41,753 nt of DNA, from positions 1-41,753 of IMG/VR virus record IMGVR_UViG_3300009167_000012; one strand, 5' to 3'. The notes beneath the pieces were generated by a model. The model did not search any database and was not told where the DNA came from. It worked only from the letters and a program-made list of their open reading frames with translations. The position numbers were made by a program, and so were the translations under genes. This DNA is from a virus. Of the stretch, positions 7,456 through 16,839 are shown in pieces (within the stretch, counting starts at the first letter, position 1; every line of letters starts with the position of its first letter).

Positions 7456-9699
7456 TCAAATCCTGTAGGTGGGGTTGAGCCCTCGCAGAGCGTCCTCGAC
7501 TTCTTTGTTCGTCGTGCGCGTTAGGTCGGTGCGCTTGCCCGCCGTGTCGATCTTCTTCCCGGCCATCCCCTCAGCAGCGCGGCGTGACGCCTCTTGGGCG
7601 TCGCGATCCATCCCGGCCTGAGTCGAATCGATCCCCCAGTTGTTCATCGCAACGCCGATGCCAGTCTGCGCGGCCGTGTTCGTTCGGCCGAAGCTTTGGT
7701 CAAGCGCGCGTTGCGTTGCGTCGTCGAGCCCAAACTCGTTGTCCGAGATGTTCTTGTTTACGGTGTTTTTGTTCTCAAACGACTGCTGCTGAAGCCCTGT
7801 CAACCGCTCGTACTCCGACTGCTTGAAGGACGTGTTGTAGCGGTCGGTGATGCCCTGCTGTTCATTGTTGAACATGTTCACGGAATCGTTGGCGCTGCGA
7901 ATCGCATTCGCCTGATTCGCCTGGATACCCGCGCCACCGAGCCGCGTAGACTGGTTGTTTGCGCTCGCGGTATCAGCACCCACGCCGCGCGCGTACTGCT
8001 CGTCGAAGCCTTGTTTGCGCTGGATCTGCGACGCATTCGTGTAGGCGCCCTGCGCTGCCAAGTCGCCGCTACGCAGTGCGTTCGACGAACTCTCCATGCC
8101 TTGCAGGCCGTAGAGAGCGCGTTGCACCGCTTGAGCCTGCGCTCCGATCGTGCCCGCGGCGCGCTCCTCACCGAGCTGTTGCTGAGCTGACTGCTGCTGA
8201 GCAATCTGCCCTGCGCCCGACATGACGCCACGCGCCTGGAGGTCGCGCGACACTGCATCGCGGTTCGCCTTGTCGTGGATCGCGAACTGTCGCTGAGACT
8301 GCGCGAGGATCGCGCGCTCCTCGGCCGTCATCTCCGGATGCGAGATGTCGCGGTAGCGGTTGAGGACCTCTTGCTGATTCTTGCCGCCCGTCAGCGCGTT
8401 CTCGCGCAGCATCCCGATGCCTTCGAGCGCGCGCGCGATGTCATCCGGGTTTGCGTAAGCCTTCGCAGCCTGTGACTCGTAGTCGAGGCTGCCGCCCGCG
8501 ATCGCCTGCGCCTGCGCGAGACTCGCCCGCTGCGCCGCCAAACCCTCGGGGTCGAACTGCACATTCTGCCGCGTCGTGCCCGCGATCTCTGTTTGATATG
8601 GCGCGATGCCGCTCTGATAGCTGCTGAGAGCGTCTCTATACCCTGCGTTCGAAGTGTTGACCGCGTTCGTGAGTCGCGCCGTGGATGCGCTCGACTTAGC
8701 GTTGGTATCGTCAGCAGCCTGCGTCAGCTTTTGGCTGATCGTGTTCATCTGCTGCTTGCTCAGCGCGCCAGACTCGGCGAGCTTGGCCAGCGTCTGCTTC
8801 GCCGCCTCGTCGGTCTCCTTGTTCTTCGATCCGAGGTCGGCGAGCGCGCGAGATGTGACGTTGTCGAAGTAGCCGAGGCTCGCGGCCTGCGTGATCGACG
8901 CGTTGTTTACGATCTGCTGCGAGCTGCCGCCTGCACCGGGGACTTTCGTCGGGTCGGTGAGGCCGGGGTAGGTCTTGGCGCCGCCGCTGAGGTTCCGAGC
9001 AACGCCGCTCGTGTAGCGCAGCGCGCCGTCTGGGTTCGCCGCCTTGACTTGCTGGGTGTACTCCTCAAGCGACATGCCCTGCTGCTTGGGGCCGTTCTCC
9101 CAGCCTTTTCGGATGTTGGCAGGATCTAACGGATCGGTTACCGGGCCGTTCTTCGCGAGCTCGGGATCGACCCACTTGCCGTTGATGTACTGGCCGGCAG
9201 GTTGCCCGCCGGCGCTTCCGCCGCTGGCTGTGCCGCGCAAGCCTTCGAGCGCCTGCAACGCTGACAGCGCCTCCTCGTCAGTCTTGGCGCCCTGCAACGT
9301 CTTCGTTGCCTGGTCCTGTCGCTGCGGCAGGTATTCCGCGTCGAGCTGGGCCTGCGTCTGACGAAGCTCGCGCTTCTTGTCGTCGCTGACAGCTGGCGAC
9401 GCTAGAGCCTCGTCGATCTTCGCCGTCTCGCGGTTGTAGTAGTCCATGCTGCCGTCACCCGGCGTTGCCCGTACGTCGGCACCCGGCAGCGTCGCGAGCG
9501 CGCCGAAAAACTCGGCATTCGTCCCCGGCACGTAGTCAGAGTTTTGCTTGCCAACAGGCTGGGCCTGACTGTGCCCGCTCACAGGCTGCCACTGCCCGTT
9601 GTTCGCGAGATAGTTCGCCTTGTAGTCCGGATACGGGACAGGCCGGCCGTCTGCCTCCCACGCTGCAACGATGATTTGATCAGAGGTGTTGGCGGGCAT
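7456..9699 (-). CDS. Internal virion-type protein 1, Gln/Asn/Ala-rich
   Basis: 747 residues. The N-terminal 60 residues are polar (PYPDYKANYLANNGQWQPVSG). The rest is a very long helical region rich in Gln, Asn, Ala and Ser (QQQSAQQQLGEERAAG; NNEQQGITDRYNTSF), typical of large podovirus internal virion proteins. I see no lytic transglycosylase or peptidase motif, so no muralytic activity is claimed. The ATG overlaps the upstream stop by one base (TAATG). It is the first of three consecutive proteins of this type downstream of the nozzle gene. Confidence 0.6.
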   Translation of the reverse strand: MPANTSDQIIVAAWEADGRPVPYPDYKANYLANNGQWQPVSGHSQAQPVGKQNSDYVPGTNAEFFGALATLPGADVRATPGDGSMDYYNRETAKIDEALASPAVSDDKKRELRQTQAQLDAEYLPQRQDQATKTLQGAKTDEEALSALQALEGLRGTASGGSAGGQPAGQYINGKWVDPELAKNGPVTDPLDPANIRKGWENGPKQQGMSLEEYTQQVKAANPDGALRYTSGVARNLSGGAKTYPGLTDPTKVPGAGGSSQQIVNNASITQAASLGYFDNVTSRALADLGSKNKETDEAAKQTLAKLAESGALSKQQMNTISQKLTQAADDTNAKSSASTARLTNAVNTSNAGYRDALSSYQSGIAPYQTEIAGTTRQNVQFDPEGLAAQRASLAQAQAIAGGSLDYESQAAKAYANPDDIARALEGIGMLRENALTGGKNQQEVLNRYRDISHPEMTAEERAILAQSQRQFAIHDKANRDAVSRDLQARGVMSGAGQIAQQQSAQQQLGEERAAGTIGAQAQAVQRALYGLQGMESSSNALRSGDLAAQGAYTNASQIQRKQGFDEQYARGVGADTASANNQSTRLGGAGIQANQANAIRSANDSVNMFNNEQQGITDRYNTSFKQSEYERLTGLQQQSFENKNTVNKNISDNEFGLDDATQRALDQSFGRTNTAAQTGIGVAMNNWGIDSTQAGMDRDAQEASRRAAEGMAGKKIDTAGKRTDLTRTTNKEVEDALRGLNPTYRI

Positions 9700-10043
9700 T
9701 ACGCATCCCCGTAGGTGATTCGGAACGTGAACTCGTAGACCGTGTCGGTGCCTGGCGTGACGTCCTGGATCGACGTGATGAGCGCATCACCGTTGGTCGC
9801 GAGGTCGAAGCTGACGGCGGCGCCGTACGCCACTGGCACTTTGGGCGCGCGCGGGTTGCGGCAGCGGATCAGCTCGATCGCGATCGGCTTGCCGTCCACC
9901 TTCAGCGCCATTCCGACGTTGTACAGACCGGTGTGAACGTTGATCTCGACGTCGGGGATCCGCTCGAAGATGCCGCGTAGGTCAAGCGACTGGTCGGCCA
10001 GCGGCTTGTCGTTCCAGATCGCTTTACGAAGGTGCCGTCTCAT
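9699..10043 (-). CDS. Small beta-rich structural protein, unknown
   Basis: 114 residues, starting at an ATG that overlaps the nozzle-gene stop (ATGA). A longer open frame extends upstream but lies within the nozzle gene and is not used. The sequence alternates strands (VEINVHTGLYNVGMALKVDG; TDTVYEFTFRITYGDA), consistent with a small beta-sandwich. It lies between the nozzle and internal-protein genes, so it is probably a virion component. Family not recognised. Confidence 0.65.
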   Translation of the reverse strand: MRRHLRKAIWNDKPLADQSLDLRGIFERIPDVEINVHTGLYNVGMALKVDGKPIAIELIRCRNPRAPKVPVAYGAAVSFDLATNGDALITSIQDVTPGTDTVYEFTFRITYGDA

Positions 10044-12583
10044 CGGTATTTCTGCTGTGTTGTGAGAGGCAGATAACGAAGCGAAAGCCCCTTGAGCACG
10101 GGCGGCCCATCCGATGATGTGCAGACCAAGTACCCCGAGAGCCGAATGCTCGGCCCGATCGCTGCGCGTCTGGTTATGCCGAGTGATGCACGCGCATCGA
10201 GCGACGCGTTTAGGCTTGTCATCTTGATCGGCGCAGAGCTCTCGGTAGAGTAATCGTTGTCCCGCTGCACCATCGTCGTGAACAACACGGCGCCGAATAC
10301 CCAGGTAGCGTCTATCCAGCGCTTGAGAACGAGCGGATCTCCCGCGTAGAACGGCTGCAGGGCGAGCGCTGGGAATGGGCGAAGCGCTTGCAGTGCGATC
10401 CCTTTGTCGTCCCACGAAAACGTTTTGGGCGGTCCGCCCGACGTTTGCGCGCCAAACACCGTGTAGTTCGGGACGCCTGCGGTCGCCGATGCGACAGAGG
10501 CAGCCGCTGTGATGGCCGAGTCGGAAAACACGATCGTGCTCCACTGCTTGTAGAGCGTCGAATACAGATACATTGTCGCCGCGCCGCCCTGCGTCGCGTT
10601 CTCGAAGATGACCATGATCTCTTCGGTCACCGGGTTCGCGTAGAGGTGGATCAGCGGGGTCTCTGCGAACGGCTGGCCAGGAAACTCGGCGTCGAGCACT
10701 CCGCGAGTGATCAGCGAGGTCGTGACGCCTGCCAGCGAGCAGATACCGCGCGATGTGTAGGCGTACACGATGTCATTCAGCACGCAGCACGCATCAGGCG
10801 CGACAGGGATAAACGTCGGATCGACGAGGTCCGCGCGCCATACGCCAGCTTCTCCGCTGATGCGATACGCACCATCGGTGCAGAGCGCCCACAAGCAGTC
10901 AGTGGTCGCGAGGAACCGGATGATCGCGCCTGCGCCGATGATGCCCTCGTTCGCGCTCGGCACAGCCTCGGGCTGGTTCTGCTTGCTCCACCGAAAGAAG
11001 TTCGGCCGCGCCACAGTCGAGATGGCCAGCGGCGAGGCAGCGATGTCCGGCAGCGGCGGCGAATAGTTGTCGCCGTTGGTCGCGCGGATCGACAACGTGG
11101 GATAAGCGCCGTTGCGCCGCGGGCGCAGCAGCACTGTTATCCCAGTCATGAAGTCCAGCGAGGAATACCCGCCGGTCGGGAATGGCTCGCTCGGGAAAAA
11201 CGCCATGTCCCCGGTGAGCCAGCTGTCGCCTCCGTCCAAGATGAGAGAAACCGCGCTCGAAATCTGGATCTCAACGCCGTTGATCTCGAGCACGTCGGCA
11301 ATCCCGCTCACGGTGCTTGAGCCGTTCGCCACAGCGTTCGATGCCAAGGTGATCGTCGAGGCCCCAACAGCGATAACCTTGGTTCCGCTTGGCCAACCCG
11401 TGCCGCTCCAATAAGTCTGCCCGACCTTGATCCCGACAATGTCGGCTGCCGACACGCCGTTGATCGTCGGGGACCCGATCGAAAAGCTCACGCCTGACAG
11501 CCTGCGCAACCCAATCCCGTATTGACGCACCCACGGCGTCACTCCAGACGCGGAGCTATCGAACACGCCGGCAGGAACGTCGAACGTCCAGCTTGGGTCG
11601 TCGGTAATGTTGCCGTAGAACGTATAGTTTCCCCACTGCGCCATGGCCTTGCAGACGGGCGGGGGGAGATTCGCTCCGGTCGAGCCTTCTTGGTACGGGC
11701 TCGTGTAGATCTCCGGCCCGGCCGTCTCGTACAACGGCGCGACCATCGGCTGCCGGTCGACAAGACTGGCAAACCTCGCGGAGATCTGAGACGCGGTGAG
11801 AGGCGCAGATGCGACCATGCGCATCGATGTCCCCGGGTCAGCGTCATAGGTAGTCGACGAAAGCCCAGCCGACCGGTAGAGCTCGAACACGTCGCCCGCT
11901 GCGTAGTCGTATTGACCGCCGAGCCCTTGGTACCAGCGAATAGCGAAGGTGATTTCTCGCGACGCCCCGGCTGCGTTCAGCACGCGAATCGGTGCGCTCG
12001 GCGTCGACACCATCACGTAGCCGTCCGCGCTCGTTCTGCGGATCACCGCCTGATAACAGACGACAGTGTTGTTAGGGATGGCATCGCCCGTGCCAAACGT
12101 CACGCTGTTGTAGGTAGGCGCCGGCAGCCCAGAGCTGCGGAACACTCTCTCCCCAGCGCTGGCCGGGTTGAGGTTGTCTAGGACAAACACGCCTTGCTTG
12201 CTGTTCAAATAGCAGCGCGAGCGCTTGACGATGCTCGTGAGGTATCCGCCCGTCTCGAAGACAAGGCTCATGAACGTGGGCATGTTCAGCGTGAAGCTGT
12301 TGGCGGAGTCGCCATTGCGATAGATCGACCACGTCGTGCCAGCTGCGTTCGATTGAATCGTGAGGAACACGCCGGGCGACAGCGCCACCACGCGTTTGAT
12401 GCGGTCGTTCGTCACCCCGCTTTGGATGATCTGGAAGCGGTTGCGAATGACCGTCCACTGGTTCATTGCCTCCGCGCGCCAGTTCTCCAACACCTTGCAC
12501 GAGCCCTCGGGATAGACCCCGTACTCGTTCGGCGTGGTCACGAGCCCCTTGATCGCAAGGGTCGTAAGTCGCGGTGCAGCCAT
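10040..12583 (-). CDS. Tail nozzle-like protein (podovirus tail tubular protein B type)
   Basis: 847 residues, beta-rich throughout. The N-terminus, APRLTTLAIKGLVTTPNEYG followed by EGSCKVLENWRAEAMNQWTV, matches the familiar opening of podovirus nozzle proteins ('GLyt.PNp.s.vP.Gal..adN.vid..g...pRrGf'). Later segments such as ICSLAGVTTSLITRGVLDAEF and EEIMVIFENATQ fit the beta-propeller and platform repeats of that family. It closes the portal-adaptor tube and contacts the fibres. It follows the adaptor gene with a TAATG overlap. The assignment is by pattern and gene order. Confidence 0.7.
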   Translation of the reverse strand: MAAPRLTTLAIKGLVTTPNEYGVYPEGSCKVLENWRAEAMNQWTVIRNRFQIIQSGVTNDRIKRVVALSPGVFLTIQSNAAGTTWSIYRNGDSANSFTLNMPTFMSLVFETGGYLTSIVKRSRCYLNSKQGVFVLDNLNPASAGERVFRSSGLPAPTYNSVTFGTGDAIPNNTVVCYQAVIRRTSADGYVMVSTPSAPIRVLNAAGASREITFAIRWYQGLGGQYDYAAGDVFELYRSAGLSSTTYDADPGTSMRMVASAPLTASQISARFASLVDRQPMVAPLYETAGPEIYTSPYQEGSTGANLPPPVCKAMAQWGNYTFYGNITDDPSWTFDVPAGVFDSSASGVTPWVRQYGIGLRRLSGVSFSIGSPTINGVSAADIVGIKVGQTYWSGTGWPSGTKVIAVGASTITLASNAVANGSSTVSGIADVLEINGVEIQISSAVSLILDGGDSWLTGDMAFFPSEPFPTGGYSSLDFMTGITVLLRPRRNGAYPTLSIRATNGDNYSPPLPDIAASPLAISTVARPNFFRWSKQNQPEAVPSANEGIIGAGAIIRFLATTDCLWALCTDGAYRISGEAGVWRADLVDPTFIPVAPDACCVLNDIVYAYTSRGICSLAGVTTSLITRGVLDAEFPGQPFAETPLIHLYANPVTEEIMVIFENATQGGAATMYLYSTLYKQWSTIVFSDSAITAAASVASATAGVPNYTVFGAQTSGGPPKTFSWDDKGIALQALRPFPALALQPFYAGDPLVLKRWIDATWVFGAVLFTTMVQRDNDYSTESSAPIKMTSLNASLDARASLGITRRAAIGPSIRLSGYLVCTSSDGPPVLKGLSLRYLPLTTQQKYR

Positions 12584-13572
12584 TAGCGGCGGCTCCAGTA
12601 TGGGCGCAGCCGGATGCTTCTTGGCTCCGACTTGACCCGCGGCTGGATCGACTGTGCGAAGCGCGCGAAGTCAGCGCTTGCCACTGTGCTTATGGTCTCG
12701 GCCTTCGAGGTCAAGTCCATCTCGCGGAGAATGTTCGCCGCTGTTGCGTCAGCGAGCATGCGGTGAAAGTCAGACGGCAGCGCAGGCCAGTCTGTTTGGT
12801 CCGCAACGCGCACGTAGTCGTTGACTCTGACCGCTTGGTTGAACTCGTCAGCGTTCAGCGCGCCCAGCGACGTTCCAGACAGGGTGATTTCGTTGCCAAC
12901 GATCGTGGCCGCTGCCGAAACAATCGTCGGCATGTGCCATCCAGTCGGCCGAACGAGGTCGACGATCGCGCCGGTTGTGATCGCCGCAGGCGTCGACAGA
13001 CTCTGATCGAAAGGCAGAGTGTTGACCGTTACCTTTTTGTTGGCGTTGTCGACGAAATCAACGCGCCCGCGGATAACGCCATCGCTTCCAGATACGAACG
13101 TTGTGGAGCTCTGCGACGTCACCAACAGCGACGGGCGAAGGTAGTACCGCAACCTGATCGTCACGCCCGACTGCGGAGCGCGGACCAGGTTTACCTTTTC
13201 GCCGTCGAGCCAGTAGCCGACCGGCAAGCCTGTGGCAGTGGAGCTTGACGTAACCTCCCACTTCGCCACCTCACGCGGTGACAGTTCGCGCAGGTGGTAG
13301 TATTCGCCGTTCAGATAATACTCGACAGACTCCAGGCCGCCGACAGCTGCACGCGATGGAATCCGAAAGCTGCCGTAAGTGACGTTTCCCGCGAACACGA
13401 CGGTCGTGAGCCAGTAGCCCGACCGCGCGCTGATGATCGCGTCGGAGAACACCGAACGCAGTCGATCATTCATCTCATCGAAGAGGACCTGGTTCGTGTA
13501 CGCAGAGTAAGCGTTCTCGTCACCGATGAATGCGGCTCGGCGCGTGCGTTCGAGAAGCTCGTCGCTCCTCAT
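12583..13572 (-). CDS. Head-tail adaptor protein
   Basis: 329 residues. The pattern YYLNGEYYHLRELSPREVAKW, then 'GYWLDGEKVNLVRAPQSGVTIRLRYY', with RPS soon after, is characteristic of phage adaptor ('tail tubular A'-type) proteins, which form the ring under the portal. I use the ATG at 13572: it overlaps the preceding stop (ATGA) and has GGTGG five bases ahead, while the more upstream ATG at 13584 has none. Gene order portal-scaffold-capsid-adaptor-nozzle supports the call. Confidence 0.7.
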   Translation of the reverse strand: MRSDELLERTRRAAFIGDENAYSAYTNQVLFDEMNDRLRSVFSDAIISARSGYWLTTVVFAGNVTYGSFRIPSRAAVGGLESVEYYLNGEYYHLRELSPREVAKWEVTSSSTATGLPVGYWLDGEKVNLVRAPQSGVTIRLRYYLRPSLLVTSQSSTTFVSGSDGVIRGRVDFVDNANKKVTVNTLPFDQSLSTPAAITTGAIVDLVRPTGWHMPTIVSAAATIVGNEITLSGTSLGALNADEFNQAVRVNDYVRVADQTDWPALPSDFHRMLADATAANILREMDLTSKAETISTVASADFARFAQSIQPRVKSEPRSIRLRPYWSRR

Positions 13573-14084
13573 CGACGCCACCATTGCTGAGCGTCTTCGT
13601 TGTCGAACTTGTCAGCCATGCCTCGGATGTATCCGCCGCCCGCTGGCCGCTCCTCGGGCTGGTACTCGACAGGCTTCCAATCGCTGTAGTTCACAGCGGG
13701 CGTGTAGTTCGGCGCGGCGCTGAAGTTGCGTCCCGGAACATCCTTGCCGCTGGGAGCTGCAGGGCCGTCCGGCTTCTGCGACATGTCGTAAACCGAGCTG
13801 GCGCCGGATGCCAGCGAGTTTACGAGCGGCATCCAGTTGTCCTGCATCGGGTTTTCGTCGATGTTTTTCTTGAACAGTTCGAGCGAACGACCGAACCGGC
13901 CCGCGTTCGGGTCTTGCCCGTTCATCGCAGCGATCTTGGCGCGGATCCCCTCGTTGCGGTCGTTCCACATCTTCTCTTCGGCCGCGTTGATCTCTTCTTG
14001 GCGTTGTCGCTTCTTGTCGTCGCGCTCCTTCAGCGCCCCGATGGCAGCGATCGCAGCCGCGACCAATCCAGCAACTCCAGACAT
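13569..14084 (-). CDS. Small membrane-anchored or head-tail protein, unknown
   Basis: 171 residues from the ATG with GAGG five bases ahead (14084). Upstream in-frame codons overlap the capsid terminator and are not used. Residues 3-19 are a short hydrophobic helix (GVAGLVAAAIAAIGALK), followed by a strongly charged helical segment (ERDDKKRQRQEEINAAEEK). The second half is Pro/Tyr/Trp-rich. It lies directly after the capsid gene and before the adaptor. It could be a minor head protein or a small internal protein; I do not recognise the family. Confidence 0.55.
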   Translation of the reverse strand: MSGVAGLVAAAIAAIGALKERDDKKRQRQEEINAAEEKMWNDRNEGIRAKIAAMNGQDPNAGRFGRSLELFKKNIDENPMQDNWMPLVNSLASGASSVYDMSQKPDGPAAPSGKDVPGRNFSAAPNYTPAVNYSDWKPVEYQPEERPAGGGYIRGMADKFDNEDAQQWWRR

Positions 14085-14112
14085 GAAAACCTCGACGAGT
14101 GAGAGACACGAG

Positions 14113-14145
14113 GCGGGGCGCGACTCGGTGAGAAGCGCGCCCCGC
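14113..14145 (-). terminator. Stem-loop downstream of the capsid gene
   Basis: A perfect 10-bp stem (14113-14122 paired with 14136-14145, sequence GCGGGGCGCG on the + strand) with a 13-base loop, ten bases after the capsid stop. There is no T-run on the - strand, so it may attenuate or protect the capsid mRNA rather than terminate fully. Confidence 0.55.
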
Positions 14146-14154
14146 AAAGACCGA

Positions 14155-15495
14155 TCAGCTGCCCGAGGTGTCTTCGCCAGTCGGCGTGATGCCGTAGACG
14201 CGAAGCGCGTGCGCCGGGACCTTGATCAACGGCGCTTGCTGCGCCATCGAGCGGATCTCAGAGCCCGTCTTGTCCTGCAACTCCAGGAAGATCTTCCCGT
14301 CGTCGATGCCGCGCATGGTGATGTCGGACGCGCCAACGCGCACCGTCTCGCCCTGCGGCAGGAACTCAGCCTCGCCCTGCTTCTGGTAGTTGTGCGAGAT
14401 GAGCTTCACCGGTCCGCAAGCGCTCATGAACTCGATGCGCTCGGAGCCGAACACCTTCAGGTCGCCAGTGCTGCCGCCGCCGTCAGCGTTCCAGCGAGTG
14501 AGCGCCGTGGTCTCGTTCACGAGGTCGGAGAAGTGCAGCGCGTGAATGAACCCGATCAGGCCATTCGTCACGCCGTTCGCCTTCATCTTGGCAAGTGCGA
14601 TCAGAAGCTTCGCCGCCGTCAGCGGACCAGCCGCGTTGAGCGCGCGCGAGCGCCAGAAGGCATTCGACGCCGCGGAGATGTTCGCGAACGTGCCTGTGTT
14701 CTTCAGGATGCCGCCGAGACCGATGCTCTGCGACTGGTACCAGCCTGCAGGCAGGAAGCGCTGGCCGGCAGCGACAGTCACTGCGCCAGTGGTCCCGCCC
14801 AGCATCTTGACCTGACACAGTGCCGGGTCGACCACGCCGATGATCTCGACGTTCGTCTCGACAAGCGCGGTGCCTGCGCTGTTGAGCACGTCGACGAGCA
14901 TGCCCGAGCCGGTTTGCCCACCGTTGCCGGCGTTGTTCCACAAGCCAGCTGCCCAGCTCGCTTTCGTGATCTGCACAACGGGACCGGTGCCGCCGTCGTA
15001 CGTGGTGGCCGAGCCGCCTGCGACCGGAGTCGTTGCGACAACGCCGATGTCATCGACGATCGTCGAGCCCGTGCCCGGGCCAAACTTCAGCGCGAGCTCG
15101 GTGTAGTAATCCATACCGAGCTGGAGATTCTTGACGATCTTGTCGTAAGGATCCCAGTACGCCGCGGCGTTGCCGTCTTTCGACGCGCCGTTGCTGCCGC
15201 GCATGTGCGAGTCGTACGAGATAACCTCACGCATGTAGAGGTTCGTCGCGTCGATCTCGGCCATCAAATCTACGCCGCTACGAGCGGCTTTCAGCGTGCC
15301 GATCGTACCGTTGGGCGTGACCGTTTGGCCGTGCGAGAACGCGGCCTGAACGGGGTACTGCATTTTGAGGCCGTTCCGTTGCTTGGGCGGAACGAGCGGG
15401 AGCCACTTGCGCATGCTCGTATCACCCGGAAGCGGGTTGATAAACGGCGCATATCTGATCGTGAAGTTGTTCTGAAACTGTGCTTCAAGAGCCAT
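14155..15495 (-). CDS. Major capsid protein (HK97-fold type)
   Basis: 446 residues. Position directly after the scaffold gene, the length and the pattern support a major capsid protein: an N-arm (QNNFTIRYAPFINP), an aromatic-rich E-loop region (YDSHMRGSNGASKDGNAAAYWDPYDKIVKN), a Gly-rich mid part, and a P-domain stretch GGILKNTGTFANISAASNAFW followed by a long helix (LTAAKLLIALAKMKANGV). It forms the icosahedral shell around the scaffold. GGAG lies nine bases before the ATG. It is flanked by a 141-base gap upstream and a stem-loop downstream, so it may be expressed as its own transcript at high level. Confidence 0.8.
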   Translation of the reverse strand: MALEAQFQNNFTIRYAPFINPLPGDTSMRKWLPLVPPKQRNGLKMQYPVQAAFSHGQTVTPNGTIGTLKAARSGVDLMAEIDATNLYMREVISYDSHMRGSNGASKDGNAAAYWDPYDKIVKNLQLGMDYYTELALKFGPGTGSTIVDDIGVVATTPVAGGSATTYDGGTGPVVQITKASWAAGLWNNAGNGGQTGSGMLVDVLNSAGTALVETNVEIIGVVDPALCQVKMLGGTTGAVTVAAGQRFLPAGWYQSQSIGLGGILKNTGTFANISAASNAFWRSRALNAAGPLTAAKLLIALAKMKANGVTNGLIGFIHALHFSDLVNETTALTRWNADGGGSTGDLKVFGSERIEFMSACGPVKLISHNYQKQGEAEFLPQGETVRVGASDITMRGIDDGKIFLELQDKTGSEIRSMAQQAPLIKVPAHALRVYGITPTGEDTSGS

Positions 15496-15636
15496 TTGCG
15501 GAAACTCCGACGGAAGGGGGTTAGGCCTCGCTCGGGTTCCGCTTGCTCAACCGTGCTTTGCTGGTTCTCTCCGCGGAGACGTCACGCGGGATTCAGCTAC
15601 TGGACGGGGGGCGTTCCTGCTTTGGTCCCTCGAATA
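15496..15636. other. Intergenic gap between scaffold and capsid genes
   Basis: 141 bases without an ORF. Such a gap in an otherwise tightly overlapping operon suggests a capsid-specific promoter or processing site. I cannot identify convincing -35/-10 boxes on the - strand, so no promoter is called. Confidence 0.4.
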
Positions 15637-16839
15637 TTACTGGCGTCCGAAGTGCGCGTCAAAGTCAGCCATCGACTTCGATTGATTCGAGACGTGCCCG
15701 CGTGTGGGTGCCGCGCCACCGCCCGCACCTTTGGGCGCTGCGGCCCTCGCCTTCGCCGCCGCTGCCGGCTGCTTCGTGCGTTCGGCCCGCTCGTCTTCGA
15801 GGTCTTGCCGGAGAATCTGCGCTGCCTCGGACACGATTTCGCGCGTGATCGCCTGCGCGCCTTGCTGCAGAGCCAACCGCTTCACGTACTGCGTGTGACG
15901 GTCCCGGTTGACCGCGTTGTCCCTGATTCGGTGCGCCTTGAAAGCTGTTGGCGTCAGCTGCGCGAGCTGTCGCTCCATCGTGGCGCGGATCTCAGCCACC
16001 CGTGCGGAAGTGTCCACCTCTTGCCGGCTGGATTCGAGCTCACGGTTGCGGGCTTCCTTCCGGCGCAGCTCGACGTCGAGCTTGCGCTCTCTGTCGATCC
16101 TTGCCTTCGTCGCCATCATGGCGTCACGCACGCGCGCGTCGGTCTTGTCGACGCCGAGCCGGCGCATGACCGCATATCCGGCAGCCTCGATCAGGCTGAC
16201 GTCCTCCTCGACGCGCTGGCGACGGATCTCGAGCGCCTGGTCGAGCACGCCATCCGGCAGCTGCCGCTCGAACACCTCCAGGAAGTTGCGAGGGTCCTCG
16301 ATCGACTTGAAGAACTCCTGGAACTTCTGCTCGCCCGCGGTGATCTGCTGCTCGCGTCGGTCCAGCTCCTGCGCGCGTCGGGTCGACTCGTTCAGCCGCA
16401 TGTAGCCCTTGGCCATCTCGCTGATCGTGACCTGCATCTCGCGACCGTTTGGCGTCACCGTCCAAAGCTTGTCACCGAGGTCGGGCGGCAGCTCCGGGCT
16501 GTCCTCGATCGCCTTCCACTTCTCGGCGGCGGCCGTGATCGCTTCGGGCGCGGCCGATTGCGCCTCGTCGTCGAGCAGCCCGTCGCTGTCGTCCACTTCC
16601 GGTTGCTCTGCGCCCTCTGTGGGCTCGTCGATCTCCGGGGCGTCCAGGTCTACCGGGTCGGTCGGCTTCGCCTGCTGGGGCGGATTCTGGTTGGACGGTT
16701 GCTGCGGCTCGGACCATGGCGTCGGCGTGTTGGCGTTCACCATCATCGAATCGAAGTCAGCCATCGAAGCTGACTTGGGTGCCGCGGCGGGTGCGGCTGC
16801 CGGCGCTGGTGCTGCTGCGGGTGCGGCTACGTCGCTCAT
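15637..16839 (-). CDS. Scaffolding protein
   Basis: 400 residues, very acidic and Pro/Ala-rich for the first about 110 residues, then long coiled-coil helices. The segment EMQVTISEMAKGYMRLNEST followed by RRAQELDRREQQI matches the 'v.vsEm.kGYmr..d.trr.qel' core of phage scaffold/capsid-assembly proteins. The basic C-terminal end (after an Ala/Lys linker) would bind the capsid protein. It lies between portal and capsid and overlaps the portal stop by four bases. A motif SMADFD occurs twice, at residues 25-30 and 389-394. It is expected to be absent from the mature virion. Confidence 0.8.
   Translation of the reverse strand: MSDVAAPAAAPAPAAAPAAAPKSASMADFDSMMVNANTPTPWSEPQQPSNQNPPQQAKPTDPVDLDAPEIDEPTEGAEQPEVDDSDGLLDDEAQSAAPEAITAAAEKWKAIEDSPELPPDLGDKLWTVTPNGREMQVTISEMAKGYMRLNESTRRAQELDRREQQITAGEQKFQEFFKSIEDPRNFLEVFERQLPDGVLDQALEIRRQRVEEDVSLIEAAGYAVMRRLGVDKTDARVRDAMMATKARIDRERKLDVELRRKEARNRELESSRQEVDTSARVAEIRATMERQLAQLTPTAFKAHRIRDNAVNRDRHTQYVKRLALQQGAQAITREIVSEAAQILRQDLEDERAERTKQPAAAAKARAAAPKGAGGGAAPTRGHVSNQSKSMADFDAHFGRQ

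Noticed and set aside
13837-16773. 978-codon rightward ORF opposite capsid and scaffold genes
   Set aside because: It is open because of high GC and codon bias. It crosses several confident leftward genes and gives an Arg/Leu-rich sequence without domains.
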